A stretch of DNA of 64,000 bases from Streptomyces sp. 150FB (GCF_000818195.1 NZ_JTHL01000001.1:6192846-6256845); one strand, 5' to 3'; numbered from the stretch's first letter, positions 8,269-16,837 are shown. Translations and numbers: made by a program. Notes: a model not told the origin generated them from the letters alone.

Positions 8269-9374
8269 TCGCCACCTTCGCCAGGTCGCACGGAGCCCCG
8301 TGCCCCACCGTCGTACTCGACGGCCGCACGCTGCCCGAAGCGGATCCCGAGCTCCTCGACGCACTGGCCGGACTGCGCTCCGACATGAGCGAGCACGGCG
8401 CCGGCGACATCCTCAAGAACGCCATCATCTGGCCTTCCAAACATCCGCTCTTCGACCTCGACTACCGCTTCGTGCAGTCCCTGCCGCGCGACTTCGACAG
8501 CTTCGACCTGCGCGGTTCCTGCGGCCACTCGATCCTGGCCGCGGTGGAGGTGGCCGCGAGGACCGGCATGATCCAGCCGCTCATCCCCGGCTGCCGGGTC
8601 CGGGTCAACGTACTCAACAACGGCGACAACGTGGTCTGCGAGACCGAGGAGACCTCCGACGGCGGCACCCGCTTCACCGCGCACTTCCTGTGCTCCCCGC
8701 CCCGCCCGATCGCCGAGCTGCTGACCACCGGCGAACCCGTCTCCCTCATCCCGTTCGAGGGCGGGACCGTGCCGGTGTCGCTGGTCACCATGGGCAACTC
8801 GTACATCTTCGTGTCCGGCGCCGAGTTGGGCGTGACCGGCACCGAGGAACTGTTCACCGACGACCCCGACCTCTTCGACCGGATGCTCGGGCTGCGCCTC
8901 GCGGTGTGCGAGGAGTACGGCTGGGACCCCTCGGGGGCCTTCCCGAAGATCGCCGCGCTGCTGCCGGAGAGCGACGGTGTCCTCGCCGTACGGGCCATCT
9001 CGGTGCCCTCGTGGCACCCGACCGTCGCGATGACCGGGGCCACCTGCCTCGCCACCGCTGTCGGCATCGAGGGCACCGTGCCCTGGGCGCTGGCCGCCGA
9101 GGCCGGCCACCAGGAGGGCCTCCTGTCACTGCGTACCGCCGGCGGCCCGATGCGGGTCTCCGCCTACGTCACCGGGGAGGGCGACGGCCGACGGCTGGCC
9201 TGGGTCTCGGTGGCCGAGAAGCAGGTCGACTACCGCGGCAAGCTCCCGCTGCCGCACCAGTCCGTCAGTACCTCCGCCGCTCTCTCCACCTCAGCCGCTC
9301 TCAGCACCTCCGCCGCCGTCTCCACCTCCGCCGCTCTCTCCGAGGAGTCCTCATGGCTTCCGCTGACAGCCTGA
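8265..9374 (+). CDS. PrpF-like isomerase (diaminopimelate-epimerase fold)
   Basis: 369 aa. GSCGHSILAAV places C86 where PrpF has its conserved active-site Cys, K51 lies at about the spacing of the PrpF lysine, and the second-lobe motif GATCLATAV is recognisable. PrpF-type enzymes shift double bonds of aconitate-like acids; the fold also includes racemases. ATG at 8265 with GGAGG nine bases upstream, in a 4-bp overlap with the amidotransferase. The C-terminal residues 335-358 are four copies of a six-residue Ser/Thr/Ala repeat lying just before the next gene. The substrate is unknown; a migrating alkene in an enol or heterocycle precursor would fit the neighbours. Confidence 0.7.
   Translation: MIATFARSHGAPCPTVVLDGRTLPEADPELLDALAGLRSDMSEHGAGDILKNAIIWPSKHPLFDLDYRFVQSLPRDFDSFDLRGSCGHSILAAVEVAARTGMIQPLIPGCRVRVNVLNNGDNVVCETEETSDGGTRFTAHFLCSPPRPIAELLTTGEPVSLIPFEGGTVPVSLVTMGNSYIFVSGAELGVTGTEELFTDDPDLFDRMLGLRLAVCEEYGWDPSGAFPKIAALLPESDGVLAVRAISVPSWHPTVAMTGATCLATAVGIEGTVPWALAAEAGHQEGLLSLRTAGGPMRVSAYVTGEGDGRRLAWVSVAEKQVDYRGKLPLPHQSVSTSAALSTSAALSTSAAVSTSAALSEESSWLPLTA
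9267..9338 (+). repeat. Four 18-bp tandem repeats in the PrpF-like gene
   Basis: Four consecutive 18-bp units (9267-9284, 9285-9302, 9303-9320, 9321-9338) encode STSAAL, STSAAL, STSAAV and STSAAL. The array ends immediately before the GAGGAG ribosome site of the next gene. Copy number could vary by slippage without breaking the frame. Confidence 0.9.
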
Positions 9375-10528
9375 CGCGCACGCGCCAGGACCTCGATCTC
9401 ACGCTGCCCGACGACCTGACGGCCGTCGCCACCCTCGACCCCGCCGTCCGCGACCGCCTCGCGGCCTGCGCCGAGGCCGCCGACCGCAGCGGCGAACCGG
9501 ACCGCGACGCCGTCGCCGTCATGCGGGACAGCCGGCTGCTCGGGCTCGCCGTACCGTACGAGTACGGAGGGGCGGGAGGCGACGCCGTATCGCTCAACGC
9601 GTACATCGAACAGGTCGCAGCGGCCAACGCGTCCGCCGCCATCATGCTCTTCCAGCACTACGCGGTGAGCAGCCGCATCGTCGAGTACGGCACCCCGGAA
9701 CAGCGCCGCGAACTGCTGCCGAAACTGGCGGCCGGCGAGTGGCTCGCCGCCTCGGCCTGGAGTGAGACCGGCGCGGGGGCCGACAAGAAGAAGCTGTCCA
9801 CCACGGCGCGCCGGACGCCCGACGGCGGCTGGCTGCTGGACGGCGCCAAGTCCTTCACCACCAGCGCCGGACTCGCCAACATCTATCTGGTGCTCGCCCA
9901 GAGCGACGAACTCGACCCGGCGGCCGGGGACACCGGCTACGGCGCGGCGGGCCAGACGTTCTTCCTCGTCCGGGGCGACAACCCCGGGCTGCTGCCCGAC
10001 ACCTCGATGCGGCTGGCCGGCATGCGCGGCTCGGCCACCGGCTTCGTCTCCGTACGGGACTGCCTGGTCCCCGACACCGCCCGGCTGGGCGAGCAGGGCA
10101 TCGCCGCCTCGATCATCGCGGGGGTACGGGAGAGCGGCGCCACCCTCGGCGCGGTCGCCGTCGGTGTCGCGCAGGCGGCGCTCGACGCCGCACACCAGCA
10201 CGCCCAGCGGCGCGGGCTCCTCGGCCACCAGGCCGTACGCCACCGCCTGGTCGACCTCGGCACCCAGGTCGAGGCCGCGCGCGGGCTTGTGGAGCGCGCC
10301 GGCCGGCGCAGCTCCGCCGACCCGGGCATGACGACGCTGCACTCCAAGCTCTTCGCCGCCTCCGCCGCCGACCACATCATCGCCGACATCGAGCGGATGC
10401 TCGGCTCGGCGGGGTACGTCGAATCGCACGCGATCAACCGGTACGGCCGCGACGCACGCGCCGTGGCTCTGATGGGACCGACCAACGACCTCTGCAAGGA
10501 ACTGGTGAGCCTGCCGTGGAACCGCTGA
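9353..10528 (+). CDS. acyl-CoA dehydrogenase-like flavoprotein, probable monooxygenase
   Basis: 391 aa with the full acyl-CoA dehydrogenase fold: helical N domain, beta domain with ASAWSETGAGA and GAKSFTTSAG, and helical C domain. In true dehydrogenases the C-terminal motif usually reads EGT near the catalytic base; here it is GPTNDLCKEL, so the usual Glu is absent. That loss, plus the flavin reductase in the same operon, fits a group D two-component flavin monooxygenase (relatives hydroxylate N, S or C). GAGGAG precedes the ATG at 9353; the gene overlaps the PrpF-like gene by 22 bp. N-hydroxylation of the amidotransferase product is my favoured idea, not shown. Confidence 0.75.
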   Translation: MASADSLTRTRQDLDLTLPDDLTAVATLDPAVRDRLAACAEAADRSGEPDRDAVAVMRDSRLLGLAVPYEYGGAGGDAVSLNAYIEQVAAANASAAIMLFQHYAVSSRIVEYGTPEQRRELLPKLAAGEWLAASAWSETGAGADKKKLSTTARRTPDGGWLLDGAKSFTTSAGLANIYLVLAQSDELDPAAGDTGYGAAGQTFFLVRGDNPGLLPDTSMRLAGMRGSATGFVSVRDCLVPDTARLGEQGIAASIIAGVRESGATLGAVAVGVAQAALDAAHQHAQRRGLLGHQAVRHRLVDLGTQVEAARGLVERAGRRSSADPGMTTLHSKLFAASAADHIIADIERMLGSAGYVESHAINRYGRDARAVALMGPTNDLCKELVSLPWNR

Positions 10529-11946
10529 CATCCCAGCACGCCGACCTCGTTGTCGAGGGCGGCCGACTGATCACACCCACCGGCGTGCACGACGGCGCCG
10601 TCGTCATCCGCAACGGCCGCATCGACGCCCTCCTCGACGCCGGAGCCCCGCTGCCCGACGGGCCCCGGCTGAGCGCCCACGGCCGCTACGTACTGCCCGG
10701 TCTGATCGACTCGCACGTGCACTTCCGCACTCCTGGCATGGAGTACAAGGAGACCTGGGAGCACGGCAGCCGCGCCGCCCTCGCCGGCGGGGTGACCAGC
10801 GTGATCGACATGCCCAACACCCGCCCGCCGTCGCTGGACGCGCGGTCCGTACAGGACAAGGCCGCGCTGATCACCGGGCACTCGCGGGTCGACTACCGCT
10901 TCCACATGGGCGCCGACCCCGACCACCCCGAGGTCCTCGCCGACCTCGACCCGGACATCGCGACCTCCGCCAAGATCTTCATGGCCGGGCACCACACCGC
11001 ACCCGTGGTGTTCCGCGAGGCGCACCAGTTGGAGGCGGCCTTCGCCGCAGCCGCGCACGGCGGCATCCGGCTCGTGCTGCACGCCGAGGACCAGCATGTG
11101 TTCGACCTGCTCGACGCGGGACACGACGAGCCGGGCTCGTACGGCGAGTACGAGCCGCACCGCCCGCGCACCGGCGGCATCGTGGCGGTGGCCAACGTGG
11201 TCCAGTTGGTACGCCGATTCGGCACGAAGACGCATGTGCTGCACGTGTCCTCGGCCGAGGAGACAGACCTGCTGGTGGCCGCCGCAGCCGAGGGGCTGCC
11301 CATCAGCTTCGAAGTCACCGGGCACCACCTGTCCTTCACGGACGCCGACACCGCGGCCCGCGGCCCGCGCACCCGGCTGTCGCCCGCCATCCGAGGCACC
11401 CGCGACCAGGACCGCCTGTGGCGGGCCGTGCTCGAAGGGGAGGCGTCCACCCTCGGCAGCGACCACGCGCCGCACACCGTCGAGGAGAAGAACCGGCCCC
11501 CCTCCGACGCCCCGCCAGGGCTGCCCGGGGTGCAGGAGCTGGCCACCGCCGTCTGGACGGGCATGCTCGCGCGCGGCGTCCGGCCCGACGACGCCGCCGC
11601 GCACCTGGCCCGGCTGATGGGCGAGGGCCCGGCCCGGCTCTTCCAACTGCCGGGCAAGGGACGCCTGGTGGTCGGCGCCGACGCCGATCTGGCGCTGCTC
11701 GACCCGGCCCGGCGCTGGCAGTTCTCGGCGAACCACGTCGAGTCGCTGTGCGGCTGGTCCGCGTACGAGGGCTGGACGTTCACCGGCAGGTTCACGACCG
11801 TGGTCACCTCGGGCCGGGTGGCCTGGGACCTGCACGAGGGAGTGTCCGGCGAACCCACGGGCCGCTGGCTGCCGGCGGCGATACCCCCGAGCCCGGTCCC
11901 CGTCGCCCCGCTCGCCTCACCCGGACGGATGGAGGTGACCCGATGA
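10516..11946 (+). CDS. dihydroorotase/allantoinase-like cyclic amidohydrolase
   Basis: 476 aa amidohydrolase-superfamily enzyme with the complete binuclear metal site: H67 and H69 (DSHVHFRTPG), K153 as the carboxylatable lysine (SAKIFMAG), H189 (LVLHAED), H243 (VLHVSS) and D316 (LGSDHAPH). Relatives open or close cyclic amides, ureides and hydantoins. GTG start at 10516 overlaps the flavoprotein stop by 13 bp; its ribosome site is poor, so translation is probably coupled. The last 40 residues after the barrel are Pro-rich. In a cluster without other pyrimidine or purine genes it is best read as the ring-forming or ring-opening enzyme of the pathway. Confidence 0.82.
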   Translation: MEPLTSQHADLVVEGGRLITPTGVHDGAVVIRNGRIDALLDAGAPLPDGPRLSAHGRYVLPGLIDSHVHFRTPGMEYKETWEHGSRAALAGGVTSVIDMPNTRPPSLDARSVQDKAALITGHSRVDYRFHMGADPDHPEVLADLDPDIATSAKIFMAGHHTAPVVFREAHQLEAAFAAAAHGGIRLVLHAEDQHVFDLLDAGHDEPGSYGEYEPHRPRTGGIVAVANVVQLVRRFGTKTHVLHVSSAEETDLLVAAAAEGLPISFEVTGHHLSFTDADTAARGPRTRLSPAIRGTRDQDRLWRAVLEGEASTLGSDHAPHTVEEKNRPPSDAPPGLPGVQELATAVWTGMLARGVRPDDAAAHLARLMGEGPARLFQLPGKGRLVVGADADLALLDPARRWQFSANHVESLCGWSAYEGWTFTGRFTTVVTSGRVAWDLHEGVSGEPTGRWLPAAIPPSPVPVAPLASPGRMEVTR

Positions 11947-12488
11947 GTTCCGCACTGCTCAGCTCGACGGCCACAGTCAGTGCCGACGACGTACCGGCGG
12001 CGGAGTTCCGCGCGGCGATGGCCACGCTGGCGGCCCCGGTGACGGTCGTGACCTGCTACGACGACCAGGGCGTCGCCCGCGGTCTGACCGCGAGCGCGGT
12101 CTCCTCACTCTCCATGGACCCGCCGCTGTTCCTGGTCTGCCTCGACCGAGGCTGCCGTACGCACGACGCCCTGACCAGCGCCGCGTCGTTCTGCGTCAAC
12201 CTGATGGGGCCGGGGAACGAGGGCCTGGCACTACAGTTCGCGGGCCCCACGGAACAGCGCTTCTCCGGCGTGGAGCTGACCCAGGGACCGCTGCCGGAGG
12301 GCTGGTCCGCACCTTCCCTGGCCGACTCGGCGCTACGCCTCACGTGCCTGCGGCACGAGGTGGTGGACGGCGGCGACCACACGATCCTGATCGGCCGGGT
12401 CATCGCGATCGACACCGAGGCCCGCCCCGCCGGGGGCCTGCTGTGGCACGAACGGAACTTCGCCCACGCCCGCCCGGCACGGCCCTAG
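11943..12488 (+). CDS. flavin reductase (FMN-binding split barrel)
   Basis: 181 aa, flavin reductase-like domain: VTVVTCYDDQGVARGLTASA and SLSMDPPLFLVCLDR bind flavin, with HTILIGRVI near the end. Such proteins supply free reduced FMN or FAD to a partner monooxygenase. It overlaps the amidohydrolase stop by ATGA and has GGAGG upstream. The obvious partner is the acyl-CoA-dehydrogenase-like protein two genes upstream. It is the last gene of the operon; a perfect hairpin follows 36 bp after the stop. Confidence 0.85.
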   Translation: MSSALLSSTATVSADDVPAAEFRAAMATLAAPVTVVTCYDDQGVARGLTASAVSSLSMDPPLFLVCLDRGCRTHDALTSAASFCVNLMGPGNEGLALQFAGPTEQRFSGVELTQGPLPEGWSAPSLADSALRLTCLRHEVVDGGDHTILIGRVIAIDTEARPAGGLLWHERNFAHARPARP

Positions 12489-12524
12489 CGGAGGGGGAGA
12501 GAAAGACGGAGCCAGATACCGGAT

Positions 12525-12558
12525 GTTGCGCCTCCTCACCACGGTGAGGAGGCGCAAC
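12525..12558. terminator. 16-bp hairpin after the flavin reductase gene
   Basis: Perfect inverted repeat, GTTGCGCCTCCTCACC (12525-12540) and its complement (12543-12558), separated by only AC. It ends the cluster's second operon. Confidence 0.8.
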
Positions 12559-12770
12559 GGCGTTCCGGCCCCGGTGGACGCGCGCCCCAGCCGGCCCGCG
12601 AAGCGGGCCCCAGGACACGCCACCGACACGCGGACACGCCGCGGCGGCCGGGGCTCGTCGTACGCAGCGCGGGGTCGCCCTCCGTAACGGTCCTGCGGCC
12701 GGGCCGCCTCCGTCGGGGAGCCGTCCCTGGCCTCGCGCTGCAGATGATCGACGCTCAGGGGTTGTCGTGC

Positions 12771-12784
12771 AGTAAGCGATTACT
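12771..12784. promoter_or_regulatory. LacI-family operator-like site 1
   Basis: AGTAAGCGATTACT: a palindrome centred on CG with one central mismatch pair, the layout LacI/GalR regulators use. It shares the core AAGCGATT with site 2. Confidence 0.5.
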
Positions 12785-12826
12785 AGATGATTGCGATTGT
12801 TCGTCGAACGCCTGTCATCCGTATGT

Positions 12827-12840
12827 AGCAAGCGATTGCT
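12827..12840. promoter_or_regulatory. LacI-family operator-like site 2
   Basis: AGCAAGCGATTGCT, same layout as site 1, 56 bp further downstream. It is immediately followed by TATAAGG, so a bound repressor would cover the presumed promoter of the glycanase gene. Confidence 0.5.
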
Positions 12841-12996
12841 ATAAGGTGCCGTTCGTTCGCCGACCGTCCGGCCGCAGACGACCGCCGCCCCGGGAGGAGG
12901 GGGCTTGAGCGCTTCGCGGAAGTCTCGGCCCGCGGCCCGCTGGTCCCGTTCCGTCGCTGGTTCCGTCCTGTCACTGATCCCATCAAGGGGTGACTC

Positions 12997-14835
12997 ATGC
13001 ACCGAAGAATCCTGTCCGGTCTTTGTGGCGTCGCACTGCTCACAGCCGGCGCCCTGTCCGTCCTCCCTCGCAATGACATCGGCCCGGACAGTGTGGTGGC
13101 GCATGCCGAGCCGGTCGCCGCGGTCGGTGCCGATGTGGCTGCCGCGGCCGGTGCCACGACCCCCTTCGTGACGGTCGAGGCCGAATCCGGGAAGCTCAGC
13201 GGTGCCGCCCGGGTGCGTTCCATCAGCCCCGGAGCGCCGAAGCAGACCGCCGCGTCGCTGGAGATCGAAGCGTCGGGGTACGCGCTGGTCGAACTGAAGA
13301 ACAACGCCGATTCGGTGACGATCCCGAACGCCACCGGAAAGCCGGCCAACACTCTTGTGGTCCGCGCCTCGATTCCGGACGCACCGAAAGGTGGCGGTAT
13401 CGACGCGTCGTTGAACCTGTATGTGGACGGAAAGTTCCGACAGGCGATCACGCTGAGTTCGCGTCAGGCGTGGAACTACCGTATGGCGACCACCAATCCG
13501 GACGATCCCAACGCCGGTGGGATGCCCTACCGCTTCTACAACGAGTTCCCCGTCTGGGTCACAGGCGCTCCCATCGCACCGAACAGCACCATCAAACTCC
13601 AGAAGGACGCGGCCAATACGGCCGCCGTCTACGATGTCGATTCCGTTGACCTGGAGAATGTCGGTCCCGCGCTGGCCCAGCCGGCCAACTCGCTCTCCGT
13701 CGTCAGCTACGGCGCCGATCCGAATTTCGTGAAGGATTCGACCGTCGCCATCCAGAACACCGTGAACGCCGCCAAGCAGCAGGGGAAGTCGGTGTGGATT
13801 CCCAAGGGCAAGTATCTGACGAACAGTGTGGCGCCCACTCCGCTCGACTTCGGCGGAGCGAAGGTGCAAGGCGCCGGAATGTGGTACTCGACCATTTACC
13901 GCAAGGTTCCTCTTCCCACCCCCAAGGGGTGGCGTTCGCAGGTCATGGTGGGTTCGGGTTCCGATCTGTCGGACTTCCAGATCGACGCCAATGCCATCTG
14001 GCGGGGATTCGCCGGGGACGGCGGTTCGGACTACGGAGTCAGCGCGAGCGGTGCCGGCGGCTGGCACATCAACCGGCTCTGGACGCGGCACACCGACGCC
14101 AACTGGCTGTCGGGCAGCAACGGTCTGGTCGAGAACAGCCGTACCGCGGACTCCTACGGTGACGGTTTCAACGCCAACAACAGCAATGCGCCGAGCCCCG
14201 ACAAGCTCGGCCACAACATCACGATCAGGAACAACTTCGCCCGGAACACCGGGGACGACTCCTTCGCGACGTACTCGGACGCGGGCGCCGACGGTACCAA
14301 CGGTGAGGTCGTCGGTACGAAGATCCTCAACAACACGGCGGTCGCGCCCTGGTGGGCCAACGGCATTCGGGTCGCCGGTGGCAAGGACATCGAGGTGCGG
14401 AACAATCTGGTGAACAGCGTGTCATCGGACAGCGCCATGGAACTCAGCGTCTTCGGCGATTCGGGACGCCCCCTAGAGTCCGCCACGGTCACCGGAAACG
14501 TTCTGCGGGGTGGCGGCGGCTGGAACGGTATCCGGCAAGGTGTGCATATCGGCTCTCCGTCCAACACCTCGCAGTTCCCGAGCGCCTACTCGAACGTAAC
14601 TTTGAGCGACAACCTCATCACCGGATCGCTCACCGCAGGCCTCGTCATCGGTCCGAAGAACGTCAAGGCGACGGTTACGAACAACACGGTCGATCACCCG
14701 GCGAAGCAGGGAATCTGGGTCAATGCCGGAGTCACCGGCACCGGGGCCTTCACCGGTAACAAGGTGCAGAATCTCCTGCCGGGTCAGGTAGCGAACCAGA
14801 ACGACTCACCGAACACGTTCAAGATCACCCCTTGA
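12997..14835 (+). CDS. secreted right-handed beta-helix glycoside hydrolase (GH87-like)
   Basis: 612 aa. Signal peptide at 1-38 (MHRR, hydrophobic core, cleavage near AHAEP). Residues 55-230 form a carbohydrate-binding-like beta-sandwich that ends in YDVDSVDLENVGP. The parallel beta-helix then runs to the C-terminus with regular NN ladders. SYGADP opens the helix domain, and DGFNANNSN plus RNTGDDSFATYS carry the likely catalytic aspartates. The order matches the GH87 alpha-1,3-glucanase/mycodextranase family, which attacks fungal alpha-glucans, but family assignment is from memory and a GH28-type relative is possible. Two LacI-type operators upstream suggest induction by a sugar. Monocistronic. 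Confidence 0.7.
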   Translation: MHRRILSGLCGVALLTAGALSVLPRNDIGPDSVVAHAEPVAAVGADVAAAAGATTPFVTVEAESGKLSGAARVRSISPGAPKQTAASLEIEASGYALVELKNNADSVTIPNATGKPANTLVVRASIPDAPKGGGIDASLNLYVDGKFRQAITLSSRQAWNYRMATTNPDDPNAGGMPYRFYNEFPVWVTGAPIAPNSTIKLQKDAANTAAVYDVDSVDLENVGPALAQPANSLSVVSYGADPNFVKDSTVAIQNTVNAAKQQGKSVWIPKGKYLTNSVAPTPLDFGGAKVQGAGMWYSTIYRKVPLPTPKGWRSQVMVGSGSDLSDFQIDANAIWRGFAGDGGSDYGVSASGAGGWHINRLWTRHTDANWLSGSNGLVENSRTADSYGDGFNANNSNAPSPDKLGHNITIRNNFARNTGDDSFATYSDAGADGTNGEVVGTKILNNTAVAPWWANGIRVAGGKDIEVRNNLVNSVSSDSAMELSVFGDSGRPLESATVTGNVLRGGGGWNGIRQGVHIGSPSNTSQFPSAYSNVTLSDNLITGSLTAGLVIGPKNVKATVTNNTVDHPAKQGIWVNAGVTGTGAFTGNKVQNLLPGQVANQNDSPNTFKITP

Positions 14836-14913
14836 GGTTTTCGAGTCGGTGATGCATGCGGATGGTGCGGATGGTGATGCCGGGATGAACTAATCAGGCA
14901 CCGTCCATTCGCT

Positions 14914-14961
14914 GCCGCAGTCCTTGGTGGATTTGACGACGAAGCCACCAAGGACTGCGGC
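14914..14961. terminator. 17-bp inverted repeat after the glycanase gene
   Basis: Perfect arms 14914-14930 (GCCGCAGTCCTTGGTGG) and 14945-14961 around a 14-nt loop, 78 bp after the glycanase stop and 64 bp before the phosphatase start. Best read as a terminator; a long-loop operator is also possible. Confidence 0.6.
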
Positions 14962-15025
14962 TCCGTGCTTTCCGGGGGCGTCGTGGTCCATCCAGGGCGT
15001 CCTTCCAGGGCGATATAATTGAAGA

Positions 15026-16837
15026 ATGGGAGAGTCGGATCCTGGTTCAGTGAGTGCCGAGATGGGGCCACCGATGGGTGGTGTCCCAGGGCAGGCGTTG
15101 CGGGATCTCGAACTGCTTTCGAGCGCCATCTCGATCGGCTCGTCATTGGATGTCGGCGTTACGGCGCGCCATCTCGCCGACCTCGTGGTCCCGAGGCTGG
15201 GAGATCTCTCGATCGTAAGCCTGGCCAGGGAAATCAGTGACGGGGAGGAGCCTCCGGAACGGACCGGAGGCGGCGAATTGCACCTGCGTCGCATTGCCCT
15301 GGCGCCGGCGGACCACGAGTGGCCGGAGGGGTTCCTGGTGGTCGGCGACGACACCCCGCCGCAGCCGGACAAGGCGCTGATAAGGAAATTTCAGGCCGGG
15401 GAGAGCTTCGCGCTCACCGGCCGCTCCCGGATCACCGCAGTGGAGAACGACGACCCGGCCCTCGTCAGGGCCGTGGTGCCGGTCGCGGGGGACGACGAAG
15501 AGCTCTCCGTGATGATCGTCCCGCTGGTCACGGAGAGGGGCCGCGACGCGCACGCTGCGCCGGGTCTGCTGTTGGGCGTGGTCGAGGTGTGGCGCAAGGA
15601 GCCCTTCACGGACGCCGACGTGCAAGTGGTCGAATGGCTCTCGACGTATGCCGCGGTGAGCATCGACAACGCCCGTCGCTACACGCGCGAGCACCGTACG
15701 GCCCTCACGCTCCAGGAGAGTCTGCTGCCGCGTGCGCGGGCCACGGTGGCCGCCGGGGAGACGGCGGGGGTCTATGTGCCGGCCGGGGCCGGGGGCGGCG
15801 GACTGAGCGGGGACTGGTTCGACGTCATTCCGCTGTCGTCCGCCCGGGTGGCGCTGGTGGTGGGCGATGTCGTCGGCCGCGGCGTGCGCGCCGTCGCCAC
15901 CATGGGCCGGATGCGTACGGCGGTCCGTACCCTCGCCGACCTCGATTTCCCGCCCGACGAGCTGCTCACCCACCTCGATGACCTGGTCATACAGCTCGCG
16001 GAAGGCGACGAACCGGGTCGCGGGGACGTCTCCGGGTGTACGTGTGTCTACGCGGTGGTCGATCCCATCGCCCGCCGCGGCGCGGTGGCCAGTGCGGGGC
16101 ATCCACCGCCCGCGCTCGTCAGGACCGACGGCACCACGGAATACATTCCTCTCGTACCGGGGCCCTTGCTGGGCGTCGGCGGCCTGACATTCGAGGTCGC
16201 CGAGTTCGATCTGCGGGACGGTGACGTGCTCGCGCTCTACACCAACGGCCTGATCGAACACCAGTGGAGCGACATGGGCCTGGGAATGGACACCCTCCGT
16301 GAACGGCTGACGGCGGTCTGTCCCACCAGCGGTGATCTGCACGCGGCCGCGTCGAGCCTGGTCGAGGGGATCCCGGCGAACAGCCTGGTCGACGACATCG
16401 CTCTCCTGCTCGCGCGGGTGCGCGGGGTGCCCGACGAGGACACCGTGTCGTGGAAGATCCCGGCCGATCCGGCGATGGTCGCCGACAGTCGCGAGAGGGC
16501 CGCCGACAGGGTCAGCGCATGGGGCCTGGACGACCTCGCGTACACCACCGAGATGGTGGTCAGCGAACTGGTCACCAACGCCATCCGGTACGGCGGCGGC
16601 GACGCGACGCTGCGCCTGATTCGCGGGAGGGACCGGCTGATATGCGAGGTCTCCGACCCGTCCAACACCGCTCCCCACCTCAAGCGCGCGAGGGAGGCGG
16701 ACGAAGGCGGCCGTGGCCTGTTCATCACCGCGCGGCTTGTCACGCGCTGGGGCGTCCGGTACACGCCGGCGGGCAAGACCATCTGGACGGAGCAGCGCCT
16801 GCAGCGGGATGGGCGGGATGGGCGGGATGCCGGATGA
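15026..16837 (+). CDS. GAF - SpoIIE PP2C phosphatase - RsbW-like kinase protein
   Basis: 603 aa soluble signalling protein. GAF domain at about 35-215 (VSIDNARRYTREH closes it), PP2C/SpoIIE phosphatase at about 235-465 (GDWFDVIPL, VGDVVGRG, ASAGHPPPALV, DDIALLLARV), and a GHKL ATPase of the anti-sigma type at about 480-595 (SELVTNAIRYG N-box, DEGGRGLFIT G-box). These proteins control anti-sigma/anti-anti-sigma partner switching. One usually invariant acidic metal ligand, the D of LYTDGL, is Asn (N407), so phosphatase activity may be reduced. The start is uncertain: the ATG at 15026 has only a weak GAAG upstream, and the ATG at 15062 is an alternative. The C-terminus carries a short G/D/R repeat. 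Confidence 0.8.
   Translation: MGESDPGSVSAEMGPPMGGVPGQALRDLELLSSAISIGSSLDVGVTARHLADLVVPRLGDLSIVSLAREISDGEEPPERTGGGELHLRRIALAPADHEWPEGFLVVGDDTPPQPDKALIRKFQAGESFALTGRSRITAVENDDPALVRAVVPVAGDDEELSVMIVPLVTERGRDAHAAPGLLLGVVEVWRKEPFTDADVQVVEWLSTYAAVSIDNARRYTREHRTALTLQESLLPRARATVAAGETAGVYVPAGAGGGGLSGDWFDVIPLSSARVALVVGDVVGRGVRAVATMGRMRTAVRTLADLDFPPDELLTHLDDLVIQLAEGDEPGRGDVSGCTCVYAVVDPIARRGAVASAGHPPPALVRTDGTTEYIPLVPGPLLGVGGLTFEVAEFDLRDGDVLALYTNGLIEHQWSDMGLGMDTLRERLTAVCPTSGDLHAAASSLVEGIPANSLVDDIALLLARVRGVPDEDTVSWKIPADPAMVADSRERAADRVSAWGLDDLAYTTEMVVSELVTNAIRYGGGDATLRLIRGRDRLICEVSDPSNTAPHLKRAREADEGGRGLFITARLVTRWGVRYTPAGKTIWTEQRLQRDGRDGRDAG

Larger units (their letters stand above)
12559..12996 (+). promoter_or_regulatory. 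Intergenic region with LacI-type control sites
   Basis: 438 bp without a gene. Apart from the two operator-like palindromes listed separately, the area around 12771-12845 is locally AT-rich (TAGCAAGCGATTGCTATAAGG), which fits a promoter just before the secreted glycanase. AAGGGG at 12986-12990 is the ribosome site. Confidence 0.5.

Noticed and set aside
10516..11946. pyrC (housekeeping dihydroorotase)
   Set aside because: No other pyrimidine genes adjoin it, it is embedded in the biosynthetic operon by overlaps, and its long C-terminal tail is atypical.
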